11,769 bases of DNA from Methanothrix sp. (GTDB lineage Archaea; Halobacteriota; Methanosarcinia; Methanotrichales; Methanotrichaceae), in NCBI GenBank assembly GCA_003162615.1, contig PMNG01000088.1, positions 1 through 11,769 on the forward strand. Direction: 5' to 3'. Each line of letters begins with the position of its first letter. The stretch's first letter is position 1. The position numbers were made by a program, and so were the translations under genes. Below the pieces are notes generated by a model, which did no database searches, was not told where the DNA came from, and worked only from the letters and a program-made list of their open reading frames with translations. Shown one piece after another: positions 1-5,402 of the stretch.

Positions 1-145
1 AGCCTTCCTGGGTCGAAACGATCGTCTCTACGTTCTTGTATCCGACGCCCTTTATTGATGCCTTCTCGTACATGTAGTTGGCTGCACCGGCCATGCCTAC
101 AAGGGCCATCGCAATAATTACCAAAACAACTAGTTCTTTTCTCAT
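1..145 (-). CDS. Small secreted or surface protein of unknown function, N-terminal part only
   Basis: The frame opens with ATG at 145 and runs off the left edge after 48 codons. The translation starts MRKELVVLVIIAMALVGMAG and continues AANYMYEKASIKGVGYKNVE. This is a clear Sec-type signal peptide: a short basic start (R2, K3), a hydrophobic core at about residues 5-15, and a likely cleavage after the small residues near 20-22. A strong ribosome site GGAGGT (155-160) lies nine bases before the ATG, which fixes the start. The mature part begins with short beta-like segments and is not recognised. A cell-surface or sheath component is possible, because such proteins are abundant in Methanothrix-like archaea, but nothing visible proves it. 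The gene is preceded by a long, highly structured leader (146-408), which suggests control at the RNA level. Confidence is high that it is a gene and low for any function. Confidence 0.8.
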   Translation of the reverse strand, partial: MRKELVVLVIIAMALVGMAGAANYMYEKASIKGVGYKNVETIVSTQEG

Positions 146-408
146 TTCGTTCCCACCTCCTTAGTCTATACCCTCATGCTAGGATCAAGCCGTCATGAGA
201 CGGCACTCATGATCCTCATACCACCACTCCACTAGGATAGTTCCCGGACTTGAATCCGGCGATGCATCACCGAAAAGGTGATGCTGCGATTGCCTTAATC
301 AGCTATGCCTCCATGCAACAACTGAGGGCAATTAAGCCACCCTACGCGGTGTAGTGTACCTGAACACATGATTCACGGCTAATATTTGAGCATTTTGCTC
401 AGGCACAG
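146..408 (-). promoter_or_regulatory. Long structured mRNA leader with multiple hairpins
   Basis: Read on the minus strand from the predicted transcription start near 408, this leader can form a series of stems. A 9-bp stem pairs 407-399 with 363-355 (one G-U), and a competing hairpin TGAGCA-AAA-TGCTCA lies at 401-387. A CTAC/GTAG hairpin lies at 354-342. A perfect 8-bp stem, GCATCACC with GGTGATGC, closes a five-base loop at 284-264. CCGGA with TCCGG lies at 259-244. A two-tier hairpin at 216-181 has AGGATCA/TGATCCT outside and GCCGTC/GACGGC inside. The 259-244 arm carries a TTCAAGT loop that resembles a tRNA T-loop, but no matching acceptor stem exists. I do not recognise a known riboswitch consensus. 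The region is judged to be a cis-regulatory RNA from structure alone. Confidence 0.5.
155..160 (-). promoter_or_regulatory. Ribosome binding site of the secreted protein
   Basis: The minus strand reads GGAGGT, followed by nine bases and the ATG at 145. It is a perfect core match to the archaeal 16S 3' end and sits just downstream of the two-tier hairpin at 181-216. Confidence 0.75.
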
Positions 409-429
409 AAACTCTCAGTGGTTTAATAG

Positions 430-437
430 CATATAAA
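430..437 (-). promoter_or_regulatory. TATA box for the secreted-protein transcript
   Basis: The minus strand reads TTTATATG here. An archaeal start about 25 bases downstream would fall near 408, exactly where the first long stem of the leader begins (407). That agreement supports both the promoter and the leader boundary. Confidence 0.5.
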
Positions 438-504
438 CGTATCGAGCTGATAAGATGTTAATTTATTATTAACTAATCTTGCAGAATATGATATAATTTT
501 CAAG

Positions 505-523
505 ATGATAATCCTATTATCAT
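505..523. repeat. Perfect AT-rich inverted repeat
   Basis: ATGATAAT (505-512) and ATTATCAT (516-523) are separated by CCT. A symmetric 19-bp site like this could be an operator or a short hairpin. No gene start lies directly next to it on either strand. Confidence 0.5.
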
Positions 524-734
524 TATATGTAATTTGGTTTGCCATTATGTTGAATTTATTTTCCTTGATCAATCCGGTGAACTTACTATAGGTCACTAAA
601 GTTCAAATAGCGAACATAAATCAGCCAAAAGCATCCAGGGAAAGAGCTCATATGGTTATTTTGAAATAATCGTGGCATTAATCTGCAGTTGTTGTTGTCT
701 CGATAGTAATAAGGGCCAATAAATCTCAAGTATA

Positions 735-776
735 CTACAAACCCCGTGATGCCTGCATTTGAATCTTACTTGCCAT
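735..776 (-). CDS. Possible 13-residue micro-ORF
   Basis: ATG at 776 opens the frame MASKIQMQASRGL, which stops at 735-737. Upstream is a purine run AAAGGAGGAGG (785-795 on the minus strand), eight bases from the ATG, which is an excellent archaeal ribosome site and spacing. A GAATATATTAG stretch further upstream (857-868) could serve as a TATA element. It may be a leader peptide, a decayed gene start, or coincidence. The function is unknown. Confidence 0.22.
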   Translation of the reverse strand: MASKIQMQASRGL

Positions 777-1056
777 TATTGATGCCTCCTCCTTTCACGA
801 TTCTCACTATCCACAGTTCGATGGATCTATTATGTAGAGGCTGCAGGGCCTCAAATCTAATATATTCAATCCCTATAGCTTCACAAAGCTGGTTCCGCCC
901 TGCTAATGATAACTACAATGCTTTAGATTCAATATCAATTGGAGGTTCAATCTGGAATATTCCTTAATAGCCTTCGGTTCTCCTGATTAGATAGGACAGA
1001 AAAGGCGAGCGCGACAAATAATTGGGCGGGTATTAATCTATCAAGAAAATGATCAA

Positions 1057-1131
1057 TGCTCCGGCCGGGATTTGAACCCGAGTCTTCGGCTCGAAAGGCC
1101 GGAATGATTGACCGGACTACACTACCGGAGC
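1057..1131 (-). tRNA. tRNA-Glu (anticodon UUC)
   Basis: The minus strand folds as a tRNA of 75 nt. The acceptor GCTCCGG (1131-1125) pairs with CCGGAGC, followed by discriminator A at 1057. The anticodon loop CTTTCGA gives anticodon TTC. The T-arm has TCGGG/CCCGG around a TTCAAAT loop. CCA is not encoded (the next bases are TTG), so it must be added after transcription, and a CCA-adding enzyme gene lies in this window at 7605-8930. The outer pair of the anticodon stem, 27-43, is a C-A mismatch, while 26 and 44 can pair as T-A. T-rich sequence downstream on the minus strand could terminate transcription. Confidence 0.93.
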
Positions 1132-1261
1132 ACCTGTTTCCTAGAACGGACAAACCGCTGCTACAAGAGCCAAAGTTCTGTTGAGGGTCGATGGCCAACA
1201 AGTTTCAGCAGGCGGATTTCTGTTATCTGAATATATGTATGCTTTGCTATAGGTATAAAGA

Positions 1262-1337
1262 TGGTAGTCCCGGGCGGATTCGAACCGCCGTCGCAGGCTC
1301 CAAAGGCCTTCAGGATTGACCACTACCCCACGGGACT
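1262..1337 (-). tRNA. tRNA-Gln (anticodon UUG) with encoded CCA
   Basis: The acceptor AGTCCCG (1337-1331) pairs with CGGGACT, with discriminator A at 1265. The following bases 1264-1262 read CCA on the minus strand, so the 3' end appears to be genomically encoded, unlike the neighbouring tRNA-Glu. The anticodon loop CTTTGGA gives anticodon TTG. The T-arm GGCGG/CCGCC encloses TTCGAAT. The pair 27-43 is A-G, a mismatch at the same position as in the tRNA-Glu, again flanked by a pairable 26-44 (G-C). In archaea tRNA-Gln is first charged with glutamate by GluRS and then amidated by GatDE, so these two neighbours share a synthetase. Confidence 0.93.
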
Positions 1338-1375
1338 TCCGATATTGATCTTATTTACACCAAGATAAGCTATCT

Positions 1376-1399
1376 GCATGACATATAGCATGACATATA
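1376..1399. repeat. Perfect 12-bp tandem duplication containing TATA sequence
   Basis: GCATGACATATA occurs twice head to tail, at 1376-1387 and 1388-1399. On the minus strand each copy reads TATATGTCATGC, so two TATA-like elements lie about 40-62 bases upstream of tRNA-Gln, one of them at plausible promoter distance. The duplication is exact. Confidence 0.8.
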
Positions 1400-1400
1400 T

Positions 1401-1421
1401 ATGGTCTTTCCACGAGACCAT
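1401..1421. repeat. Perfect 7-bp inverted repeat
   Basis: ATGGTCT (1401-1407) and AGACCAT (1415-1421) flank a seven-base spacer, immediately next to the 12-bp tandem duplication. It could be a hairpin or a regulator site in the region between tRNA-Gln and rps6e. Confidence 0.5.
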
Positions 1422-1617
1422 GAAACGTGAAGAATGACCCTAGATAGCTGGAAGCCACTGCCGCTTGGTGATACACTGGAGTATTAAATCATAAACCGGA
1501 TACGCACCGGATGTTACGCGCCTCCTGGGAAATTGGATCTTACATCGGGGTCAGAGTCCTTAATATCCCGCTGAGATTGCTACAAGATGAGGGAGAAGGG
1601 ACAAGCCTAGACAAGGA
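1422..1617. other. Non-coding stretch between tRNA-Gln and rps6e
   Basis: No credible ORF or RNA gene was found. The notable item is a 7-bp direct repeat ACCGGAT at 1495-1501 and 1506-1512, spaced by 11 bp (one helical turn). It lies just downstream of an AT-rich TATTAAATC stretch (1482-1490) that could be a distal promoter for rps6e. The rest shows nothing distinctive. Confidence 0.4.
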
Positions 1618-1625
1618 TTTTATAG
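1618..1625 (+). promoter_or_regulatory. Likely TATA box of rps6e
   Basis: TTTTATAG would place a transcription start near 1645-1650, leaving a short leader before the ATG at 1673. That start would be downstream of the in-frame GTG at 1640, which argues against using the GTG as the start codon. Confidence 0.5.
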
Positions 1626-1672
1626 AGCTTTGACCTGAAGTGAAGAGTCACGCTCACATGAGAGGAGTAAAA

Positions 1673-2074
1673 ATGGATTTTAGAGTAGTAATTTCGGACC
1701 CGAAGAACGGTAAAGCGTACCAGGTTGAGCTTAAGGACGCAGGAGCAAACAGGTTCCTAGGACACCACATCGGCGATAAGATTGATGGGGGGGTCCTGGG
1801 ATTGCCTGGGTACTCGGTAGTGGTAACTGGTGGAAGCGATCGCGAGGGTTTCCCCATGCGAAACGATCTTCCCGGCGGCAGACGCCGAAGGCTGTTGGTA
1901 GCGAATGGTATTGGTTATCATGCCACAGCCGAGGGCAAAAAGAGGCGCAAGAGCATCCACGGAAGAGATATTTCTGCTGACGTCGGGCAGATCAACGTCA
2001 AAATTGTGGAGCCAGGGTCCAAGCCAGTGGAAGAGCTTCTAGGCGTCGCGACCAAAGAAGAGAAGACAGCTTAA
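1673..2074 (+). CDS. rps6e: 30S ribosomal protein S6e
   Basis: This is a component of the archaeal/eukaryotic small ribosomal subunit. The product of 133 residues begins MDFRVVISDPKNGKAYQVEL and carries the S6e signature around 51-62 (TGG-x-D-x-x-G-x-PM). A basic stretch follows at 69-73 and 89-93, consistent with rRNA contact. The length fits archaeal S6e, which lacks the long phosphorylated C-terminal tail of eukaryotes. The start at 1673 is preferred because GGAG (1664-1667) lies five bases upstream and the translation then begins as in the family. An upstream in-frame GTG at 1640 would add 11 residues without a ribosome site. In many euryarchaea rps6e is clustered with translation genes, but here it stands alone, with the next gene convergent. 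Confidence 0.96.
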   Translation: MDFRVVISDPKNGKAYQVELKDAGANRFLGHHIGDKIDGGVLGLPGYSVVVTGGSDREGFPMRNDLPGGRRRRLLVANGIGYHATAEGKKRRKSIHGRDISADVGQINVKIVEPGSKPVEELLGVATKEEKTA

Positions 2075-2162
2075 TTTTGACTATGCTGATCAGAGTTGAT
2101 CCGCCCAAGTTCTGTCGCCCACCGCCTCGCTTATAAGACCAGGGGCGGCCCAACAACCAACT

Positions 2163-3320
2163 TCAGCTTTGAGTTTTGCCTAAAAGATCGTGCAATGCGC
2201 CAAAAGCCGAGGGGATTTGGCCGCGCATTATGGATTTCATCTGATATGGGTCGAGAGCACCAAAGAGGACGTCCATCAGTCTGTCGCTGCGCATGACCAC
2301 ATCAACCATTCGTCTTATTCGCACTGATCGCGCAAGCTCCTTGCCAATTTCGTTGTCGATGCGCAGCCTGTAACTATCAAGGGTTGTCTGGCCTTTTATA
2401 AATCCGGCTGCAACCTCGCCGGCGATCTTTCCCGCCACCATTGCCAGGGGAATGCCCCCGCCGCTGGTAGCCATAACCTGGCCTGCAGCGTCTCCAGCTA
2501 AAAGCACATTGCCTATCTGGATCGAATCAGGCATCCCGCCAGCAGGAACACTTCCGCGCATGACCGCAAGGGCCTCTCCACTCTTGAGCTTAGGTCCTGC
2601 TACTGGATGGTTTTTCACGAAATTCTCTAGCATCTGCGGCAGCTTGGCCCCTCCCAGGTACGATGACCTAACGCCTACACCCACGTTGGCTGTGTCGAAT
2701 CCCATCGGAATAATCCAGGCGTAGCCACCGGGCGCGTACCGCAACCCAAAGTACATCTCAGCGGCATCGGGATCGATCTCCACATCCGCCATCTCGTACT
2801 CCATGCAAATTCCTTGATCCCTCTGTTGGGAGCCTATCGACCTGGCTATGCTTGAGTGAGGGCCGTCAGCGCCTATAACCACCCCGGGCGTTATCGATCC
2901 TCGGAATCGGCCGGACAGGACAAGGTTCGGCTGTGAAAAGAGTGCCCTGGTGGCGGGAAGAACCCTTGCACCCGCCCGAGCCGCCCGGAGGGCAAGGTAC
3001 CTATCGAAGGATCTGCGATCCACAACTCGGCCATCGACTGCGAACTCCTTCCAGGCACCAGAAGGCGCGTACACCCTTTGAAGCCTGGTCCTATGAAGGA
3101 TGCATCGTTCCGGCAACTCCTCGAGTGTTGCAGGAAGCTTGGCACACGGCATCAGTACCTTCAGCTCGCGGGCCTCTGGAAGAAATCCGCCGCACTGGAC
3201 AGGTGTACCAATCTCCGCCTTTCTATCGATCAGGACAACCTCAACACCTGCAGCTGCCGCAGTCTCGGCTGCAGTAGAGCCAGCGGGTCCTGCTCCCACC
3301 ACTGCGACATCCGTCTTCAT
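2163..3320 (-). CDS. Geranylgeranyl reductase family FAD protein (probable digeranylgeranylglycerophospholipid reductase)
   Basis: Enzymes of this family use FAD to saturate the double bonds of geranylgeranyl chains in archaeal membrane lipids. The 385-residue product starts with a Rossmann dinucleotide motif GAGPAGS (9-15) and a conserved acidic end of strand two (D32). It has the PVQCGG segment with Cys43, a second FAD segment GADGPHSS (150-157), the substrate-pocket motif YAWIIP (200-205), and the GD motif AGDAAGQ (275-281) followed by a glycine-rich loop near 287-289. The length is normal for the family. Its ATG overlaps the stop of the upstream symporter as ATGA and no separate ribosome site is seen, so translation is probably coupled. 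Methanosarcinales carry several paralogues, so the exact substrate (phospholipid, polyprenol or quinone-like chain) is uncertain. Confidence 0.88.
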   Translation of the reverse strand: MKTDVAVVGAGPAGSTAAETAAAAGVEVVLIDRKAEIGTPVQCGGFLPEARELKVLMPCAKLPATLEELPERCILHRTRLQRVYAPSGAWKEFAVDGRVVDRRSFDRYLALRAARAGARVLPATRALFSQPNLVLSGRFRGSITPGVVIGADGPHSSIARSIGSQQRDQGICMEYEMADVEIDPDAAEMYFGLRYAPGGYAWIIPMGFDTANVGVGVRSSYLGGAKLPQMLENFVKNHPVAGPKLKSGEALAVMRGSVPAGGMPDSIQIGNVLLAGDAAGQVMATSGGGIPLAMVAGKIAGEVAAGFIKGQTTLDSYRLRIDNEIGKELARSVRIRRMVDVVMRSDRLMDVLFGALDPYQMKSIMRGQIPSAFGALHDLLGKTQS

Positions 3321-5221
3321 GATTTTGATGGAGATGCGCTGAGCCCAAACTCGATCAAAGCGTCCTCTATCTCCCCATAGGAAACGTAAAGCTCATCCTT
3401 CAGGCGGTCGATCTGGGCGACCTTTGGCTCTGCAGAAAGCCAGATCTGGTGAAGATCTCCTCGAACCATCTTGATGCAAGCCAGCATGTCTGCCTGGGAA
3501 AACCTGTAAACGATATGGCTGCCTGTAGGGGTGTACCATCTGGCTTGCATCGATTTCAGTCGCTCAACATAACTGTCCCAGTCTAGCTCGCCGGAAATGT
3601 GAGCGCCATCAGCCCTTACCGGCTGGAGGTCGATGGAGAGGTTCAGGTGAGCCCTCTCTCCGGAGATTTTCTGGCTTATTTTTGCCATGACATCGCGATA
3701 AAGGGCACTGTTCTTGTCCACGTGGAAGCTCTGACTTGTGAAGACCCTATTCTCAACCTCGGGGAAGAAAGGTGCCAGCCTTATCGCCTCAGTTGGTGGT
3801 GTGGCTAGGGATACTCCGACGAAGAAAATGGCGCTCAGGGTTAGACCTACCAGAACACCATGCTCGGTGAGAAAAGGTGAGACGGTGTCTAGCGATTTGT
3901 GGAGCCAGAAGATCTCGTAGAGGATGAGGGCGATCTGAGTGCCGCCTCCGACGATCAAGGCTGCCAGTGCTCCCCACTTGGTGGCGCGTCTCCAGTAGAG
4001 CCCGCCGATTATTGGGAAGAAGTAAGAGGTAGTGCCTATGACAGTGGCAATTATCACAGCCTCCATAATGCTGTCCAAGTTCAGGGCTATAGATGCGGAT
4101 AAGGCAATCATGACCACTATCAAGGCCCTGTTTATGGTCAACATCTCTTTCATTGTGGCCCCAGGCTTGATGTGCCTCTGTACCAGGTCCCTGGAGATGC
4201 AAGAAGCTCCAGACGTGGCAAAAGTTGATGTGCAGGACATGCACGCAGCGAGGAACCCAACGGTGAGCAGGGCCAGGATCAACGGTGAGACGTTATCGCT
4301 GATGAACTTCGGGTAGAGCATCTCAGCCTCAACCTCGCTCGTTGGCATTGGATACAGAGCGCTCAGTCCTAGGGCCGTCAAGAAGCAGCACAAATAAATC
4401 AGTCCCATTAGCCCGGCACCCAAGATCAGGCCTCGCCTTGCTGATTTTTTGTCGCGAGCCGCCCAGATCTTCTGCCAAGGGTCCTGCTCTGCGACCCAGC
4501 CGGGCAAAAGGGCCATTTGAAACACCAACGCACCCATGATTCCGCCCATGACAAAGGGGTTCCACCAATCCGGTCCTCTAGCAATCGCTGTAGCTGTGAT
4601 TGACAAGCCTTCTCGTACAGGCAGCAGCAGAGCCATTATGGCGACGGATACCGCTAGACCCGCTAGCAGTGCATACTTAGGCAAGTCGGCCCAGACCACG
4701 GCACGAAAGCCTCCAAAGCTGACGTAAAAGGCCACCGAAATAGCCATTATCAGGATAGCATAGAGCGGCTTGATCCCGAAGAAGGTGCCAAGGACCAGCT
4801 TGAACCCTATGAAATCTGTGACCGAGAAGAGCACCATCATGATTGTGATGGCCACTGCGACTGGCGCCCTTATCAGTGGGTCGTACCTAATCTCCATGAG
4901 CTCGGGCTGAGTCAACGCAGGGATATTCTTGATTCTTCCTGAGATGGCCGCAATTATCAACAGCGCGGCAATGTTGGGGAAGACCCAAACCCATATTGAG
5001 CCTACGCCGATGAGAAGAAATAGGCCGGTAGCCAGCAGCAATGCGCTCGCGTTGATCCAAGAGGCAGCCGTGGACAAGCCTATGATTCCAGCACCTAACT
5101 CCCTTCCAGCAAGCCAGAAGTCAGTGACCGATTTCTGCCTGCGCGATGTGAGAAGGCTGATGCCTATTAGCATCGATATGAACAGTGCAAGGATTACCAG
5201 GAATATATGATAGGGCTCCAT
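3317..5221 (-). CDS. Sodium:solute symporter (SSS family) with cytoplasmic C-terminal extension
   Basis: This is a membrane carrier that couples solute uptake to sodium, with substrate not determined by the sequence. Acetate is one possibility for an aceticlastic methanogen, but amino acids or other organic solutes are equally open. Hydrophobic segments begin at residues 5-24 and repeat through about 475, consistent with the 12-13 helices of the family. Family landmarks are FWLAGR (35-40), the first-helix sodium-site region ASWINAS (53-59), GGFRAVVWAD (170-179), the DPWQ...AARD loop (247-257), and the second sodium-site helix TSTFATSGAS (331-340). About 150 soluble residues follow (485-634), which I do not recognise. 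The start ATG at 5221 has GAAGTGATC just upstream, a partial match to the extended ribosome site. The gene heads an operon with the reductase. Confidence 0.9.
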   Translation of the reverse strand: MEPYHIFLVILALFISMLIGISLLTSRRQKSVTDFWLAGRELGAGIIGLSTAASWINASALLLATGLFLLIGVGSIWVWVFPNIAALLIIAAISGRIKNIPALTQPELMEIRYDPLIRAPVAVAITIMMVLFSVTDFIGFKLVLGTFFGIKPLYAILIMAISVAFYVSFGGFRAVVWADLPKYALLAGLAVSVAIMALLLPVREGLSITATAIARGPDWWNPFVMGGIMGALVFQMALLPGWVAEQDPWQKIWAARDKKSARRGLILGAGLMGLIYLCCFLTALGLSALYPMPTSEVEAEMLYPKFISDNVSPLILALLTVGFLAACMSCTSTFATSGASCISRDLVQRHIKPGATMKEMLTINRALIVVMIALSASIALNLDSIMEAVIIATVIGTTSYFFPIIGGLYWRRATKWGALAALIVGGGTQIALILYEIFWLHKSLDTVSPFLTEHGVLVGLTLSAIFFVGVSLATPPTEAIRLAPFFPEVENRVFTSQSFHVDKNSALYRDVMAKISQKISGERAHLNLSIDLQPVRADGAHISGELDWDSYVERLKSMQARWYTPTGSHIVYRFSQADMLACIKMVRGDLHQIWLSAEPKVAQIDRLKDELYVSYGEIEDALIEFGLSASPSKS

Positions 5222-5252
5222 CTGATCACTTCAGGCGGCAATGATCTGGGGG

Positions 5253-5260
5253 TATTTAAC
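5253..5260 (-). promoter_or_regulatory. Likely TATA box of the symporter-reductase operon
   Basis: The minus strand reads GTTAAATA, about 30 bases before the ATG at 5221. The transcript would have a very short leader. It faces the ilvD promoter across the divergent region. Confidence 0.4.
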
Positions 5261-5364
5261 ACATCGGACAGCTCGGCTTAATCGAGAAACAAATTGATTT
5301 GATTTAGATCAACTCTTTCTTTCTTCTTCAAAAATTTCGAAGTGACAAAATGATCACCAAATAC
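5261..5364. promoter_or_regulatory. Shared divergent regulatory region between symporter operon and ilvD operon
   Basis: This AT-rich core holds short inverted repeats: TTGAT/ATCAA around a nine-base spacer (near 5294-5312) and CTTC/GAAG around an A/T run (near 5328-5344). TGATCAC occurs on both sides of the region, near 5223 and 5351. Any of these could be regulator sites, but no known operator is recognised. Confidence 0.3.
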
Positions 5365-5375
5365 TTAAATAAAAA
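5365..5375 (+). promoter_or_regulatory. Likely TATA box of the ilvD operon
   Basis: TTAAATAAAAA, preceded by an A-rich BRE-like stretch, lies about 30 bases before the ATG at 5403. GGAGG (5391-5395) lies seven bases before that ATG. Confidence 0.5.
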
Positions 5376-5402
5376 ATGCACTGGCTCTAAGGAGGTTGTT
5401 TG

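Larger units (their letters stand above)
438..1056. other. AT-rich intergenic stretch without a convincing gene
   Basis: This stretch is richer in A and T than the rest of the window. It contains a perfect 8-bp inverted repeat with a three-base spacer at 505-523, a GAGGC/GCCTC hairpin at 837-852, and a 13-codon minus-strand ORF (735-776) with a strong ribosome site. Longer open frames, such as a plus-strand one at 746-967, lack a ribosome site and have no recognisable composition or motifs. It could hold remnants of decayed genes or an unrecognised small RNA. Confidence 0.5.

Noticed and set aside
232..310. tRNA-like sequence on the minus strand (D-arm-like and T-loop-like segments around an 8-bp hairpin)
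   Set aside because: The 5' GGAGGCA has no complementary acceptor strand, the T-stem inner pair would be A-C, and the central hairpin has a five-base loop with no valid anticodon loop. It is better treated as part of the structured leader.
590..745. Minus-strand frame open for about 50 codons after the 13-codon ORF
   Set aside because: It has no start codon near its beginning and I recognise no family. It is kept only as a possible decayed gene in the findings.
746..967. Plus-strand 73-residue open frame
   Set aside because: There is no ribosome site, no recognisable motif and the composition looks random; it lies in AT-rich intergenic DNA.
947..1323. Minus-strand open frames crossing the two tRNA genes
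   Set aside because: They overlap well-formed tRNAs and have no independent coding evidence.
1640..1672. Longer rps6e start at an upstream GTG
   Set aside because: No ribosome site precedes it, it would lie upstream of the predicted transcription start, and the family begins at the downstream methionine.
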